From Ichthyophis bannanicus (taxonomy: Eukaryota > Chordata > Amphibia > Gymnophiona > Ichthyophiidae), in NCBI GenBank assembly GCA_033557465.1, contig CM066031.1, forward strand, positions 173,073,043 through 173,137,042: a DNA stretch of 64,000 nt, in the 5' to 3' direction. Under the pieces are notes generated by a model. That model did no database searches. It saw only the letters and a program-made list of their open reading frames with translations, and was not told the origin of the DNA. Positions 11,629 through 22,554 of the stretch are shown here, one piece after another (the stretch's first letter is position 1; every line of letters starts with the position of its first letter). Both the position numbers and the translations under genes were made by a program.

Positions 11629-11871
11629 TATATTTCCATAGTTTAATAATGGTTATATCAAAGCTGTGCTATTGTTTGGAAGTCAATTTGTTCCAGCAGA
11701 GATTTGAGTTTGTGTATCATCCTTATCTCGTGGTATGCTTTCTTGATGGTGTTCTTAATGTATGCTTGGAAGTTAGGGTTTTGGTCAATTGTGATTCTTA
11801 GGTATTTCACCTCTGTTTTTACTAACAGGTCATTATTTTGAATTTTGAGGATTTTTGGTGGTATAAATGTG
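11629..11871 (-). mobile_element. L2 LINE fragment, minus strand, continuing from 5663
   Basis: Matches 19006-19240 closely. On the minus strand it encodes a degraded part of the RT thumb (KTEVKYL-like). The match stops after AATGTG at 11871, where the DIRS element begins. Confidence 0.75.
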
Positions 11872-12341
11872 AGAGACCGCCTTCCTTCTCCAGTAATCTA
11901 TTAACAAAGCAGACTCACCGGAGCAACAATTAAGTAGCAACAACACAAAAAACCTGAAAAATCTATCAAAACTATCAACTAAAGGAACAAGGAGGAAATG
12001 TCCTCCTGAGTTGCCCCCCTCTACCGGGGTCACAGCAACCCACTGGCCTTACCCAGGTCTGCCCTCCCCCCCCCCAAGGGCACCCTGAACTCGTGCTGAA
12101 ATCTTATTACAGTTCTACCCCCTATGGAAATACACTCTCTGCAGCTGCGCCGCTCACCTGTACCTGGACATACTTCCTCGCTTCAGGCTGCAGATCTCAG
12201 AAAGAAACCAGGGTAGGGAAGTGGGACTAGACTGGAGTTCCTCCAGGAACTACAATTAGCAGGTAAGTCTAATTTTCTCTTCCTTATCGTCCCTCCAGTC
12301 TAGTCCCAAACATCTGGGGATGTAACAGAGCAGTGAAAAAT

Positions 12342-12600
12342 TCAACGGGAGGGACCTGCCAGACCAGCCTGAAGCACAGCTGCTCCGAAACGAGAGTCAC
12401 TCTCCGCGAACACATCCAGACGGTAATGTTTGACAAAAGAATTCAGCGAGGACCACGTAGCCGCCCTACAAATGTCCGCTTCTGGCACTGAACCATATTC
12501 TGCCCACGATGCTGCTTGCGCCCTAGCTGAATGAGCTTTTAGCCCTTCTGGAAAGGGCCTACCTTTTAACAGATACGCCAATGCTATTGCCTCCTTGAGC
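12342..12600 (-). pseudogene. DIRS tyrosine recombinase, C-terminal remnant
   Basis: The 79-codon minus frame (12342-12581) contains AHSARAQAASWAEYG, then DICRAATWSSLNSFVKHYRL. This is the expected HxxR box, the W of the ATWSS motif and the tyrosine in KHY. The rest of the recombinase, the RNase H and the methyltransferase-like region are absent, replaced by about 650 bp of unrelated DNA. Catalytically useless alone. Confidence 0.85.
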
Positions 12601-13252
12601 CATCTCGTATGTTATTTGGTCTATTCTCTGAGGGTTGACCTAAATCACTGAAATGCTAAAATCCCTCAAAAATACTAAGGTAGTGACTAATGAGAAGTGT
12701 ACACCTGTGTTATCATTGAGTAACCAGAAGTCTCAGACTGAAATGGGCACACTGCCTCAGGCGTTACCCTGAACTTGTGCCAATATATGCATCAACGACC
12801 TCGGTTCTCATAGAGGATTATTTTCATATTTCTGTTGTGACTATACTGATGCACATCCTGTTTGTAATTTCTAATATAAACGGTATCGTCACACTTATCT
12901 TTGATGGCACTTGAAGTTAATATCCTCTCAGTCTCAGAATTTCGTAAAGATCATCTAGTTGTTTTTAGATGATGCACCGCATGTTATCTCCGTTCAGCCT
13001 CTTTCAGGGAGAAATTTTCATGTTGTTTTACTATTCCCCGACGCCGTCAGTTAGTACCAATTCGCATTTCACAATCCGCTGGTTTCTTCAGGAGGTTGGT
13101 ATCAATGCTCCTATTGGCATTAACATTAGATGTCATTTCATGCAATTACTGGATGAGACGAAATACTGTTGGTTGATTCTGACGGCGTCGGGGAATAGTA
13201 AAACAACATGACAATTTCTCCCTGAAAGAGGCTGAACGGAGATAACATGCGC
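12601..13252. repeat. Foreign filler with a 73-bp inverted repeat inside DIRS
   Basis: Arms at 12978-13050 and 13179-13252 are near-perfect inverted copies separated by 128 bp. The filler lies where the second half of RT, RNase H and most of the recombinase should be. The right arm directly adjoins the broken RT frame. 12601-12977 has no recognised gene. Confidence 0.75.
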
Positions 13253-14005
13253 TACTACCACCATTACTTTGGTGAACATCCTCAGCGCCGTCGCCAAGCC
13301 AAACGGCAGAGCCCGGAACTGAAAGTGGCCCATGGGAACCGCAAACCTGAGATATTTCTGATGTTCTGCGTGGATCGGCACATGTAGATAAGCTTCCGAC
13401 AGATCCAGAGAGGTAAGAAATTCCCCGGCTCTTACCGCTACGATAACTGACCTTAGCGTTTCCATATGAAAATGAGACACCCGAAGGCACTGATTCACCC
13501 CTTTGAGGTCCAAAATTGGCCGATACGAGCCATCCTTTTTTGGGACCACAAAATATATGGAGTATCGACTGCAACCGTATTGGCTCGGGGGTACCGGAAA
13601 CACCGCCTTCAGGTTTATCAGTCTCTCTAAGGTTTCCTGTACCACCTTTAACTTGCAATCCGCCCTGCAAGGAGACTGAACAAAGGAATCTCGGAGCAGA
13701 CTTTGAAACTCTAGCGCATACCCCTCTCGAATCACTTCCAACACCCATTTATTGGAGATAATTTGGACCCAGGCAGGAAAAAACTCCCGCAGCCGACCTC
13801 CCACGGGTACTAGTCCTACTTGGGCCCGCCTGACTTCATTGCGATTTTCTAATGTTCGGGGAGGAAGAGCCCCCCAAACCTCTGTTCGCTCCTCGAAAGC
13901 CCCGAAATCCCGGATTCCTATATGGAAACCGTCCTCTCTGAAACTGGCCGAACCTCTGAGATCGGAACCGCCAAAACTCTCGAAGAGGCCCTTTGCAGTG
14001 GACAT
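13245..14005 (-). pseudogene. DIRS reverse transcriptase, truncated before YxDD
   Basis: Read on the minus strand from 14005, with a start that overlaps the end of gag as in DIRS. Landmarks are VGGRLREFFPAW, WVLEVIREGYALEF, FVVPKKDGSYRPILDL, LTSLDLSEAYLHVPIH (first catalytic aspartate) and LPFGLATALRMFTKVM. Homology stops near 13250 at the inverted-repeat filler, so the YxDD active-site box is missing. The open frame runs on to 13133 through unrelated sequence. Confidence 0.9.
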
Positions 14006-14960
14006 TCTGCTTACTCTGCTTAGGTTTGTCCTGAGGAAGCCGGCCGCCCTTGGACTCCCCTAGTTCCTTAACCAACTTGTCCAAATCCTCTCCGAATAGC
14101 AACTTGCCTCGAAAGGGAAGCTTGCTTAATCTGGCCTTGGACGAACTATCTGCCGCCCAATTATGAAGCCACAGGTACCGCCTAGCTGCAACCACTGAGG
14201 CCATACTTTTTGCTAAGCCATGAATCAGATCATAATGAATATCAGCAAGATAGGCCGCCCCGGTCTCCAACCTGGCTGCCTCTCCACTCAACTCCTCCAC
14301 CTGCTCCCCTTGTAACCTCTGAGCCCACCTCAGACAGGCCCGCGCTACCCATGCTCCACAAACCGAAGCTTGCATGGATAGAGCATGAACTTCAAAGACC
14401 TGCTTCAACGAAGTGTCCAGTTTCCGATCCTGGACATCCTTGAGAGCAGTACTACCTTCAACCGGAATGGTAGTCTTCTTGGTAACCGCCGAGACTGCGG
14501 CATCTACCTTTGGGGACTTGAATAAATCTTGATCTTGATCTGACAAGGGATAAAGATGGCTCATCACCCTGCCCCCTTTAAGACCTGCTTCCGGCATGTC
14601 CCACTCGTCCTGAATCATTTCCCGAAATACTCTATGTACGGGAAAAACCCTCTGAGCTTTGCGTACTGCTTGCAACAACGGATCCTGCAAGGAAGCCTCT
14701 GCTTCCAGACCCACGACCAGCATATTAAGAGCCTTAAGCATTTCCAAAATGAGCGCTGGTAACTCTTCCCGCCTAAAAACTCGAACTACCCGAGCCTGAT
14801 CCTCGCAGTCTGTAAGTTCGCCTTCCTCAAGTTCTGCTTCGCTCTCTACCTCTGGATCCAAATCCTCAGAGCGTGGAGTCTCGGAAGCAACCGAACGTTC
14901 TTGCTGGTCCCAGACGAGCTTTGACCTCTTGGCCGGCAGCCCCCCAACTCCGGAGTCCAA
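13836..14960 (-). CDS. DIRS gag-like protein, main part (374 aa)
   Basis: An open frame of usual DIRS gag size. An acidic N-terminal section (EVESEAELEEGELTD) is followed by the conserved core with TTIPVEGSTALKDVQDRKLD and AAYLADIHYDLIHGLAKSM. Next come RRYLWLHNW and LPFRGKLLFGEDLD, then a basic Arg/Gly/Phe-rich tail (FRGFRGANRGLGG) suited to nucleic-acid binding. It presumably forms the particle or RNP around element RNA. The N-terminal zinc-binding segment is in another frame (15019-15324), so a small indel near 14965-15020 has split the gene. RT overlaps its end. Confidence 0.85.
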   Translation of the reverse strand: MDSGVGGLPAKRSKLVWDQQERSVASETPRSEDLDPEVESEAELEEGELTDCEDQARVVRVFRREELPALILEMLKALNMLVVGLEAEASLQDPLLQAVRKAQRVFPVHRVFREMIQDEWDMPEAGLKGGRVMSHLYPLSDQDQDLFKSPKVDAAVSAVTKKTTIPVEGSTALKDVQDRKLDTSLKQVFEVHALSMQASVCGAWVARACLRWAQRLQGEQVEELSGEAARLETGAAYLADIHYDLIHGLAKSMASVVAARRYLWLHNWAADSSSKARLSKLPFRGKLLFGEDLDKLVKELGESKGGRLPQDKPKQSKQNVHCKGPLREFWRFRSQRFGQFQRGRFPYRNPGFRGFRGANRGLGGSSSPNIRKSQ

Positions 14961-15018
14961 GAGACTGCCTGAACGATTCCCAGGTAGCCTCTGCTCTGCC
15001 CTACCATCCCCCGCTCCC

Positions 15019-15324
15019 TTAGCGAAGGACTGTTGCAGAAGCAGAAAATATGGCAGCCAAACCTCCAGAGATAGGCCCCTGAGAAGGCGGCATATCGGGT
15101 ACTGAAGATGGTCCTGCCACAGGCTCTAGCGGGCTCAATATAGGTGAAACGGGCTCTTGTCCAGCAGCAGAGGTTCCTCTTTGACTCCTAGCACTGACCT
15201 CCTGATCCAGAGTAGATGTCTCCTGAACGCATTCCCTGCAGAGCCCTGCCTCTGACAGTGAACTCCTCTTCACCCCGCAGACAATGCAGAGAGGTTTAGA
15301 GGGCATTTTGAGGCAAACAAACAC
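15019..15324 (-). pseudogene. DIRS gag N-terminal zinc-binding segment
   Basis: The likely start is the internal Met of MPSKPLCIVCG. A CxxC pair (CIVC) and a second CRECV pair about 17 residues later make a small zinc-binding module, seen at the start of many DIRS gag proteins. A proline- and serine-rich linker follows, and the frame closes at 15019, just upstream of the main gag frame in a different phase. Confidence 0.75.
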
Positions 15325-16226
15325 TATCTGTATGCTCCAGCACTGCTAACAACTGCAATAGGCCTCAGCCCTGCTCTGTCCAACTCGGGGGCTTTTTTTT
15401 TTTTTTCTAATATCCAAATTAACTACCTAAATCAGCAGAGGGAAACCCCCCTTGCAACATCTGACCAAAACGGGCCGAAAATGAAGCTTCCTGCGTTCCC
15501 CCAGCCCCTCAACAGAAACAGCCGCCACTGTCTTTCCCGCGCGGGAAACACGTGGTCGGGCCTGCCGCCCTCCGTGATTCCTGAAAACACTGCGAGCCCG
15601 GACCCGCCCAAAACACACTGTGATATTCCCCTTACCTCAGCAGAGTAGCCCCAGGTGCCGTACCACTCTTCTGGCGCTCCTGCCTTGCTCTCTCTACACG
15701 CGCTTAGCCAGTAACCGTGGCTTCCGCATCGTGGAGGAGCGAACAGCTGAAACGGGCCGCTGCAGTGAATTTGTCTTCCGGCACTACTGCTGCTTGCGCC
15801 TTGCTACCGGCTCCTCACCCAAAATCGTGGGTTCGGGAGCCAGAGCCTTCCCCCTGCAAAGGTCTCTCTTCAGCCCTCCAGACAACGGCAGGTAAAGGAG
15901 AGGGGGGGGGGAGTGTGGGCCCTTTTCAACCTTCCTCAAATCCCCTACAAATCAGTGGATCTGAGGACCAATGTAAAATTATCCCCAAGGAAAAATAAAT
16001 AATGCAACTAAATTGAACTAAACTCCTTAATAGTCCCTGAAGTGAGTCCTAAACATCTGGGCTCACTACTCCTAGTTGCTTGGAGACTAAGATACTGGAG
16101 AAGGAAGGCGGTCCCTCAGCTATTTATACCAGCATCATCAAAAAGATGACGTACTCAGTCTCCAAAGCTGCTAGAAGAGATGCAAGATCCAGATGTTTGG
16201 GATTAGACTGGAGGGACGATAAGGAA

Positions 16227-17102
16227 TATGCCATATTAGATTATTCCATTTAAATCCTATAGGCACCTAAGCAGTCGAGTGAGGGAGGTTTCTTCCCCTA
16301 CATCCTCCTTCATCTAGATTACTCCAACATCATCTTCCATGGTATGTCAAAGCACTCTCTCCAACCATTACAACTTGCCATAAACACAGCTGCCCGAACA
16401 ATCCTGTCTGCACCCAGATATGACCACATACTGATTCAGATATGACCTCTACTGATTCAGCTTCATTGGCTCCCCATAGTAAGTCGCCTGATCTACAAAG
16501 CACTGCTACTCACCTTCAAGGCCCTGCACGGAATGTCGGCAACCTCTCTCACAAAGCTCATACAATGATCGCCGGAGACCAGAACCAGGAGAACATGCAT
16601 GGTAAACTCTCTCATGATCCCTGCAGCAGTAAGATCTTGTACCCAATCGGCCAAGAATCATGCTTTTTCTCTATTTGCACCAACTCAATGGAACGCATTA
16701 CCCCCAGCGATATGAGCCATCCCAGACCTCACATCTTTTAAGAAGGCATTGAAGACTTACCTTTTCCAACTAGCCTATAACCAGTCACCCTAAACAGTCC
16801 TACAAGCAGCCGACAGCTCTCGCCGAACACTTAGCTATAACCCCTGAAAATGCCAAGCTGATGTAAACCACAATTTAATGTTCACTTTTAGCCATTCACG
16901 TTAATGAAAACGTAATGTAAATATGTTCTTAGTTATGCCAACTTGATGCAAATTTTGTTATATGTAACCTGTTCGATGTAAACTAGTTTACTGTTCATGT
17001 CTTATATGTAAACCATTTTTATATGTTATATGTAAACTGCTCTGATCCGAAATAGTGCGGTATATAAAAACAAACAAATAAATAATAAAAAAATAAATAA
17101 TA
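16227..17102 (+). mobile_element. L2 LINE 3' fragment, plus strand (copy 2 of the tandem segment)
   Basis: Encodes a degraded L2 thumb and C-terminus (LDYSNIIFHGMSKHSLQPLQ-like, QLHWLPI). It ends in CGGTATATAAAAAC plus AAATAAATAATAA repeats. The same sequence begins at 20741 in copy 3, which lacks the last ~400 bp. 17103-17258 is short-repeat-rich DNA (ATTGGTGCAT units) with no gene. Confidence 0.8.
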
Positions 17103-17258
17103 AGATATCATCATCCAGGTGTTTGGTATCAATTGGTGCATATATTGGTGCATCAATTGGTGTTGATGGTGCAAGGCTAGATGTGTGTGTGAGCAGGCAA
17201 GAGTGACCAGGAGACTGGGAAGCTGAAAGAGCGAACACATAAGGGAGTTGGCTTGAAA

Positions 17259-18407
17259 CACAAAAGAGGAGAGGCAGCAAAATTGTGTTCTGTACCATAA
17301 AAAAATAACGTGTGACAATATTGCTTTAAAGAAAAGATTTGCTAATGCAAAGTGGTGAATATGTTTTACTAAATGCCTCTGCATTCTTCAGAATTTACAT
17401 TTGGTTTTGAGGTTTCAAATAAGGAAAATATACCATGCTTATCTTAAAGTCTGATCATGGTAAGTGAAATGTGGATAGTTTGATTGTACAATGTGCAGAC
17501 TGTTTCAGTGAAACATTTGAGAAATTGGTGTGGAAAAATTATAAAAATTTCCTAAGTTTTTAAAATTAGATAGCTCTAAGCAAGAGTGATAGACTATAGG
17601 TCATATTTGTTAAAATGTGATAAAGCTAGCGTGGTACACCATGCTAACCAGTTAGCATGCAAATGAGTAGGGACTGGATAGGTTAGGGTCATAACATGGG
17701 CACTGAGTGTACATCGTTGTTAGTGCAGGCATCATGGGCACATACTAACCGCGAATGTTGCCAATAGCATGAGTGCACTTAATGCCACCCCAAGAAAGGC
17801 TAGTAAGTGTACCTGTGTGCTGGTATGTTAGCAGTGCGCTAATGACAGAGGAATGGCCCCCAAGGTTTAGCCTCTATGCTAGCTTTGCCATTCAAACGTG
17901 TACAACAGCGTGCCATTTAGTAAACATTCCCATGTGTAAAAAAGTGAGCGAAAGGAAATTAAACTGCCATTTTTATCTTATGATAATATCTGACAAGGCC
18001 CTGGGGTTGATCTAGATGCAAAATTAATTATATTCTGAGGATTTAAGGGCTTGAGGATAGAGAAGGGCTTTGAGATAAAAACAGGAATTAGTCAGGAAAC
18101 CTCTTAAACTTCCTTTTTTGGGGTTGGGGGGAGGAGAGGGAGGATGGTTAGATATAAACAGTCAAAGGTTTCCAGAGAATGATGAATACTCTAGACTAGC
18201 ATTCCACCTTCCACATACGTTAAGGAGCTAGATTTCTCTTTTTATATTTGACTTAATGTAAAAGGTGCAGAAAATCTGGTGAAGCTATATCTAAAGAAAC
18301 TGCTTCTGGATCAAGACATTTCCTACAAATCTACAAAGGTGCTCTATGCAAGCAAGTGAGATTGTTGAGGATAGAGACAAGTAATTGAGCAAAAACTCAT
18401 CTTAGTG
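17259..18407 (+). repeat. Duplicated segment, copy 2
   Basis: Colinear with 26036-27420 and, from 17867, with 1705-2255. Contains the uninterrupted TTA target sites for E1 (17867-17869) and E4 (18402-18404). No coding function found. Confidence 0.88.
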
Positions 18408-18418
18408 TTTGCGATTTT

Positions 18419-18504
18419 GATCCCGCGGGGATAGACGTGCCCCGCGGGATCAGGATCACAATCTCCTTTGTACGTCCGGATCTGCCTGGATATACAAAGG
18501 AGAT
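18419..18504. repeat. Two consecutive perfect 12-bp hairpins
   Basis: GATCCCGCGGGG (18419-18430) pairs with CCCCGCGGGATC (18440-18451) over a 9-nt loop. ATCTCCTTTGTA (18461-18472) pairs with TACAAAGGAGAT (18493-18504) over 20 nt. The older copy at 5068-5165 has mutations in both stems. It lies at the 3' side of the minus-strand L2 fragment and may be part of its 3' UTR. Confidence 0.7.
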
Positions 18505-18519
18505 CTCCGTCTGGAATGG

Positions 18520-19380
18520 AATCGGGTTCTTTATGTTTATATGCTGCGGTAAGAGTAGATTCTTTAATTGTTCATTTCATATTATTCCTTAAAAAGCAGC
18601 GTTTTTATTGCTTTTCTAAAGTCACAAATGTCCTTTATTGATCTTATATTCTCCAGTAGATTGTTCCATATTGATGAGGCATATAGCGATATCGCTCTTG
18701 TGGATGTGGACTGTAGTGCTATGGTCTTCCTTTTCAGGATTGATAGTAGGTTCCTTTGGGGCGTCCTTATCCTATTGTCTGGCTCCTTATTGATTAGTGG
18801 TTGTAGTGCTGGTGGAGCTAGTTTATGATTTTGAAGATGATTAGCATTGTCTTGTATTTTGCTCTTATCTGTACTGGTAACCAGTGAAGGTGCACTAGGG
18901 TAGGTGTGATATGGGTGTGATTTATTGTTCCTGTGTTATTCGTACTGCAGTGTTCTGCATGAGTTGCAGGGGGTGTATTGATTTTTTAGGTAGGCCTTGG
19001 CAGATTATATTTCCATAGTTTAATATTGGTTATATCAAGGCTGTTCTATTGTTTGGCAGTCAATTAGTTCCAGCAGAGATTTGAGTTTGTGTATCATTCT
19101 TATCTCGTGGTATGCTGTCTTGATGGTGTTCTTAATGTATGCTTGGAAGTTAGGGTTTTGGTCAATTGTGATTCTTAGGTATTTCACCTCTGTTTTTACT
19201 ACCAGGTCATTATTTAGAATTTTGAGGATTTTTGGTGGCATGAATGTGGGATTTCTGGTGATATATATGGCTTCAGATTTTCTGTAGTTTATTGAGAGGT
19301 TCTTTTTGCTTAGCCATCTATTAATAGCTTCTAGGCAGGTAATTAGCTGGGTATCACCCAGAGGTGAGAGACTGAACTGG
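18520..19380 (-). mobile_element. L2 LINE fragment, minus strand
   Basis: The minus frame 19035-19400 encodes an RT palm and thumb piece: AINRWLSKKNLSINYRKSEA and VVKTEVKYLRITID. The ORF2 C-terminus follows to about 18560. The YxDD box is absent. Contains the uninterrupted TAT site used by E2 (19006-19008). Confidence 0.8.
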
Positions 19381-19425
19381 AGTTCCTCAAGGAACAACAA
19401 TTAGCAGGTAAGTCTAATTTCTCTG
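19381..19425. repeat. DIRS terminal-repeat relic
   Basis: ACTGGAGTTCCTCAAGGAAC and AATTAGCAGGTAAGTCTAAT closely match 12231-12275 inside the DIRS terminal region. This suggests copy 2 also met a DIRS element, or exchanged with copy 1, and kept only about 45 bp. Confidence 0.55.
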
Positions 19426-20577
19426 TTTTTCTTTTTCAGTTTTTTTTTTGTAGCACACTGCTCCATCGCTTTGTCACGCAACTTAAGGTGGCAGAAATAT
19501 GGAGCAAAGAATCAACTTGATATTTCTGGTTAAGTTGGAGAAGGGCCCAACTGAGTGTCTCCAACTTCTCCAAAAGGCTTATGGAGAAGATGCAATGTCA
19601 AGGCCACGAGTCTTCGAGTGGCACAAATGCTTCAAAACTGGCCACAAGGAGGTGAAGAATGACCCCAAGTCAGGAAGGCTTCCACAACAAAGACGGCAGA
19701 AAACATTGACAGAGTGAACCAGCAGGTGTGGAGTGATCACAGGTTGACGGAGCGGCTGATAGCTGAGGAGCTCAGCCTGAACAGGGAGTCAGTGCAGACC
19801 ATCTTGGTGCAGGAGCTGGGGATGCGGAAAGTGTGTGCCAAGATGGTGCCCAAGCTTTTATTGGATGACCAGAAGGAGCACCGGGTCAATGTTTGTCAAG
19901 ACTTGCTAGAGAAGATCCAGAGTTTGTTGACCAAGTCATCACAGGAGACGAGACTTGGGTCTTCCAGTACGATCCTGAAAGCAAGAGACAGAGCCTACAG
20001 TGGAAGACTCGACTGTCACCCAGACCCAAGAAGGCACGATTCCAAATCAAGGATCAAGGTCATGCTGATTGCATTCTTTGACCAGAAGGGAGTAGTCTGT
20101 CATGAGTTTGTGCCTGAGAGTCAGAGAGTCAACCAGCACTTTTACTAGCAGGTCCTCAATCATCTCCATGACCGGGTTCGGTGCAGCAGGCGGGCTCTGT
20201 GGAGAGACAAGTCGTGGCTGCTCCACCACGACAACATGCCTTCACACACTGCGCTCAGTGTGAGGCAGTTCTTGGCTAACAAACAGATCACAGCTCTCGA
20301 CCACCCTCCTTATTCCCCAGATCTAGATTGTGCTCAAAGGAATTTGTTTCGCTTCTGTAGAAGAGATCAAAGCCACTGTGACGAGGGAGGTGAAGGACCT
20401 CAAGGAGGAGGACTTTACCAAGTGTTTCCGTACGTGGCAGAAGCGAATGCAGAAGTGCAGTAATTCGGGGGGGGGGGGGGGGATTACTTTAAAGGGGACA
20501 ATGCATAATTTCTCTGTAGATTTTGTAATGAAACATTTATGGGACAGTCTCGTTTCTTTTTTTGTCAAACCTTGTAC
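19426..20577 (+). mobile_element. Mariner (Tc1/mariner) DNA transposon, defective
   Basis: The transposase region is followed by a probable right TIR, GTCTCGTTTCTTTTTTTGTC, ending near TTGTACA at 20577. No matching left TIR was found before 19499, so the left end is probably lost. A (G)15 run lies at 20468-20482. 20578-20740 has no recognised feature. Confidence 0.75.
19499..20463 (+). pseudogene. Mariner transposase, frameshifted, third catalytic Asp lost
   Basis: It begins MEQRINLIFLVKLEKGPTEC, the usual mariner N-terminus with its helix-turn-helix (RVFEWHKCFKTGHKE). Stops and frame changes follow. The piece at about 19900-20081 contains VITGDETWVFQYDPESK, with the first catalytic Asp in GDETW. 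The piece at 20220-20325 contains HHDNMPSHTALSV, with the second. After PPYSPDL a deletion of roughly a dozen codons removes the segment that should hold the third Asp of DD34D. Homology returns from about 20340 with FASVEEIKATV and KEEDFTKCF in another frame. Not functional. Confidence 0.88.
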
Positions 20578-20740
20578 ACTGCAACTGCAGCAATGCTGGC
20601 AGCTGGCGGTGTACCCTGTTGGCACACTCAGTGAGTGATGCATTCTAGTGTCCGTCAGCCTGAACCTGACAGATATTTTCCAAGAGGTTAGGTTGGATAG
20701 ATATTCACCCATGTAGCTCCAGCTTTTTGAGAGTATTTAT

Positions 20741-21332
20741 TATGCCATATTAGATTATTCCATTTAAATCCTATAGGCACCTAAGCAGTCGAGTGAGGGA
20801 GGTTTCTTCCCCTACATCCTCCTTCATCTAGACTACTCCAACATCATCTTCCATGGTATGTCAAAGCACTCTTTCCAACCATTACAACTTGCCATAAACA
20901 TAGTTGCCCAAACAATCCTGTCTGCACCCAGATATGACCACATTACCCCTCTACTGATTCAGCTTCATTGGCTCCCCATAGGAAGTCGCCTGATCTACAA
21001 AGCACTACTACTCACCTTCAAGGCCCTGCACGGAATGTCGGCAACCTCTCTCACAAATCTCATACAATGAACGCTGGAGACCAGAACCAGGAGAACATGC
21101 ATGGTAAACTCTCTCGTGATTCCTGCAGCAGTAAGATCTTGTACCTAATCGGCCAAGAATCATGCTTTTTCTCTATTTGCACCAACTCAATGGAACGCAT
21201 TACCCCCAGCGATATGAGCCATCCCAGACCTCACATCTTTTAGGAAGGCATTGAAGACTTACCTTTTCCAACTAGCCTATAACCAGCCACCCTAAACAGT
21301 CCTACAAGCAGCCGACAGCTCTCGCCAAACAC
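20741..21332 (+). mobile_element. L2 LINE 3' fragment, plus strand (copy 3 of the tandem segment)
   Basis: Nearly identical to 16227-16830. Encodes the degraded thumb (LQPLQLAINIVAQTILSA, QLHWLPIGSRLIYKALL). Interrupted by E3 at the TTA 21333-21335; the sequence resumes at 26014. Confidence 0.85.
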
Positions 21333-22282
21333 TTAGGAATATGTTTACTAAACTCCGAAATTGTGCGGGTCCGCGGTAGTGTGCGTGTGCCATATAAGGA
21401 GTGGGCGTTTCGTTGTGGAAAAGAAAAGCCTGCATTTGCATATGCGCTAAGGTGCGCGGCGCCCATGTGCGCCCCGCACAGCAGCGCATGAGATGGCTGC
21501 GTGTGAGGCATAAGTGGTGCGCTGGTGGGCAAGCAGGAGAGCAGAGCCATAGCACAATGGTTAAGACACTGACCAATGGTACAGGGAGCAGGGGTTTGAT
21601 CCCCCACAGTGCCCAGTGATGACAGCTGGCTGAGGTTCTATTTTGGAGGCATATAAACAATGGGCAGCATAAGGCGGCGCGCAGATGAGCAGAAAGCGGC
21701 GCGCTAATGTTTTAGGAGGCTTTTGCACAGTACGAGGCATAAGCAGCGCGCTGCTGTGCAAGCACAGGAACAGAGCCACAGCACAATGGCTAAAACACTG
21801 ATCACTGATGCAGGGATCAGGGGTTCAATCCCCCACAGTGCCCAATGAACAAGACTGGCTGAGGCATTACATATTATGGTGGAGATTGCTATAGGGAGCT
21901 TTTTATTGTTATATTAATTTGCACTACTAGCAAATGCACTCTCAAAACGTGCTAACATGAGGCTCATGTTAAAGTGCACTGTCCGCAAGGGCACCCTAGA
22001 ATGTTGCTGATAGGGCGCTGTATAGGGTGCCGTATGAGGTACCGCAAGGTCAGAGTACTATCTATGATGACAGCACTGTGCAGTGTAAGGAATGAAAAGC
22101 ATAAGTAGGTGCGCAGACATGCAAGAAGGAGCAGCAGTGGAGCACACTGGCTAAGGCACTGACTGCTGATACAGGGGTCATGTGTTTGCTCCCCAGGGTG
22201 CCAACTACGTAAGACTGGCTGAGGCATCAGCTGGGCAATGTACGTTGTCTGTCCTGCAGCACGTTATTATTATTGTAATAAT

Positions 22283-22554
22283 TGCTGGCAGCAAACACGC
22301 CCACACGTGCCGTAATTGAAGGTGCCATATAAGGCACCCTATAAGGCACTCCATAGGGCACATTATATAGTGCACTGTCCGCCATGGCACCCTAAAATGT
22401 CCCCTAAAGGGCACCCTATAAGTTACGTCACAGGATAATGTACAGTGCACCTTATAAGGACGGGAACCATAAGGTGCCCTATAATGCGCCCTATAAAGCG
22501 CCCTCAGAGGCACCTTATGGGTACAGTACGCTGAGGGTGTTTTTGCTGGCAGCA
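22283..22554. repeat. Palindromic CCCTATA-GGCGCC block in E3
   Basis: TGCTGGCAGCAAACACGCCC and GGGTGTTTTTGCTGGCAGCA bound the block. The interior is dominated by AAGGCACCCTATAAGGCAC-type units in both orientations. Confidence 0.65.

Larger units (their letters stand above)
11872..16226 (-). mobile_element. DIRS-type tyrosine-recombinase retrotransposon, internally deleted
   Basis: Coding order on the minus strand is gag, RT, then a remnant of the tyrosine recombinase. Two inverted-repeat pairs mark the ends: AGACCGCCTTCCTTCTCCAG near 11874 against its inverse at about 16095-16115, and a 38-bp pair at 12280-12317 and 16189-16226. A 15-bp pair (12223-12237 and 12293-12307) forms a local hairpin. 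Inverted terminal and circle-junction repeats are typical of DIRS. 11872-12341 has only terminal-repeat DNA. Between gag and the right end (15325-16092) is untranslated leader with no other gene seen. Confidence 0.85.

Noticed and set aside
15620..15998. Plus-strand open frames over the DIRS leader
   Set aside because: They are antisense to the DIRS leader, overlap each other and show no protein-like pattern.
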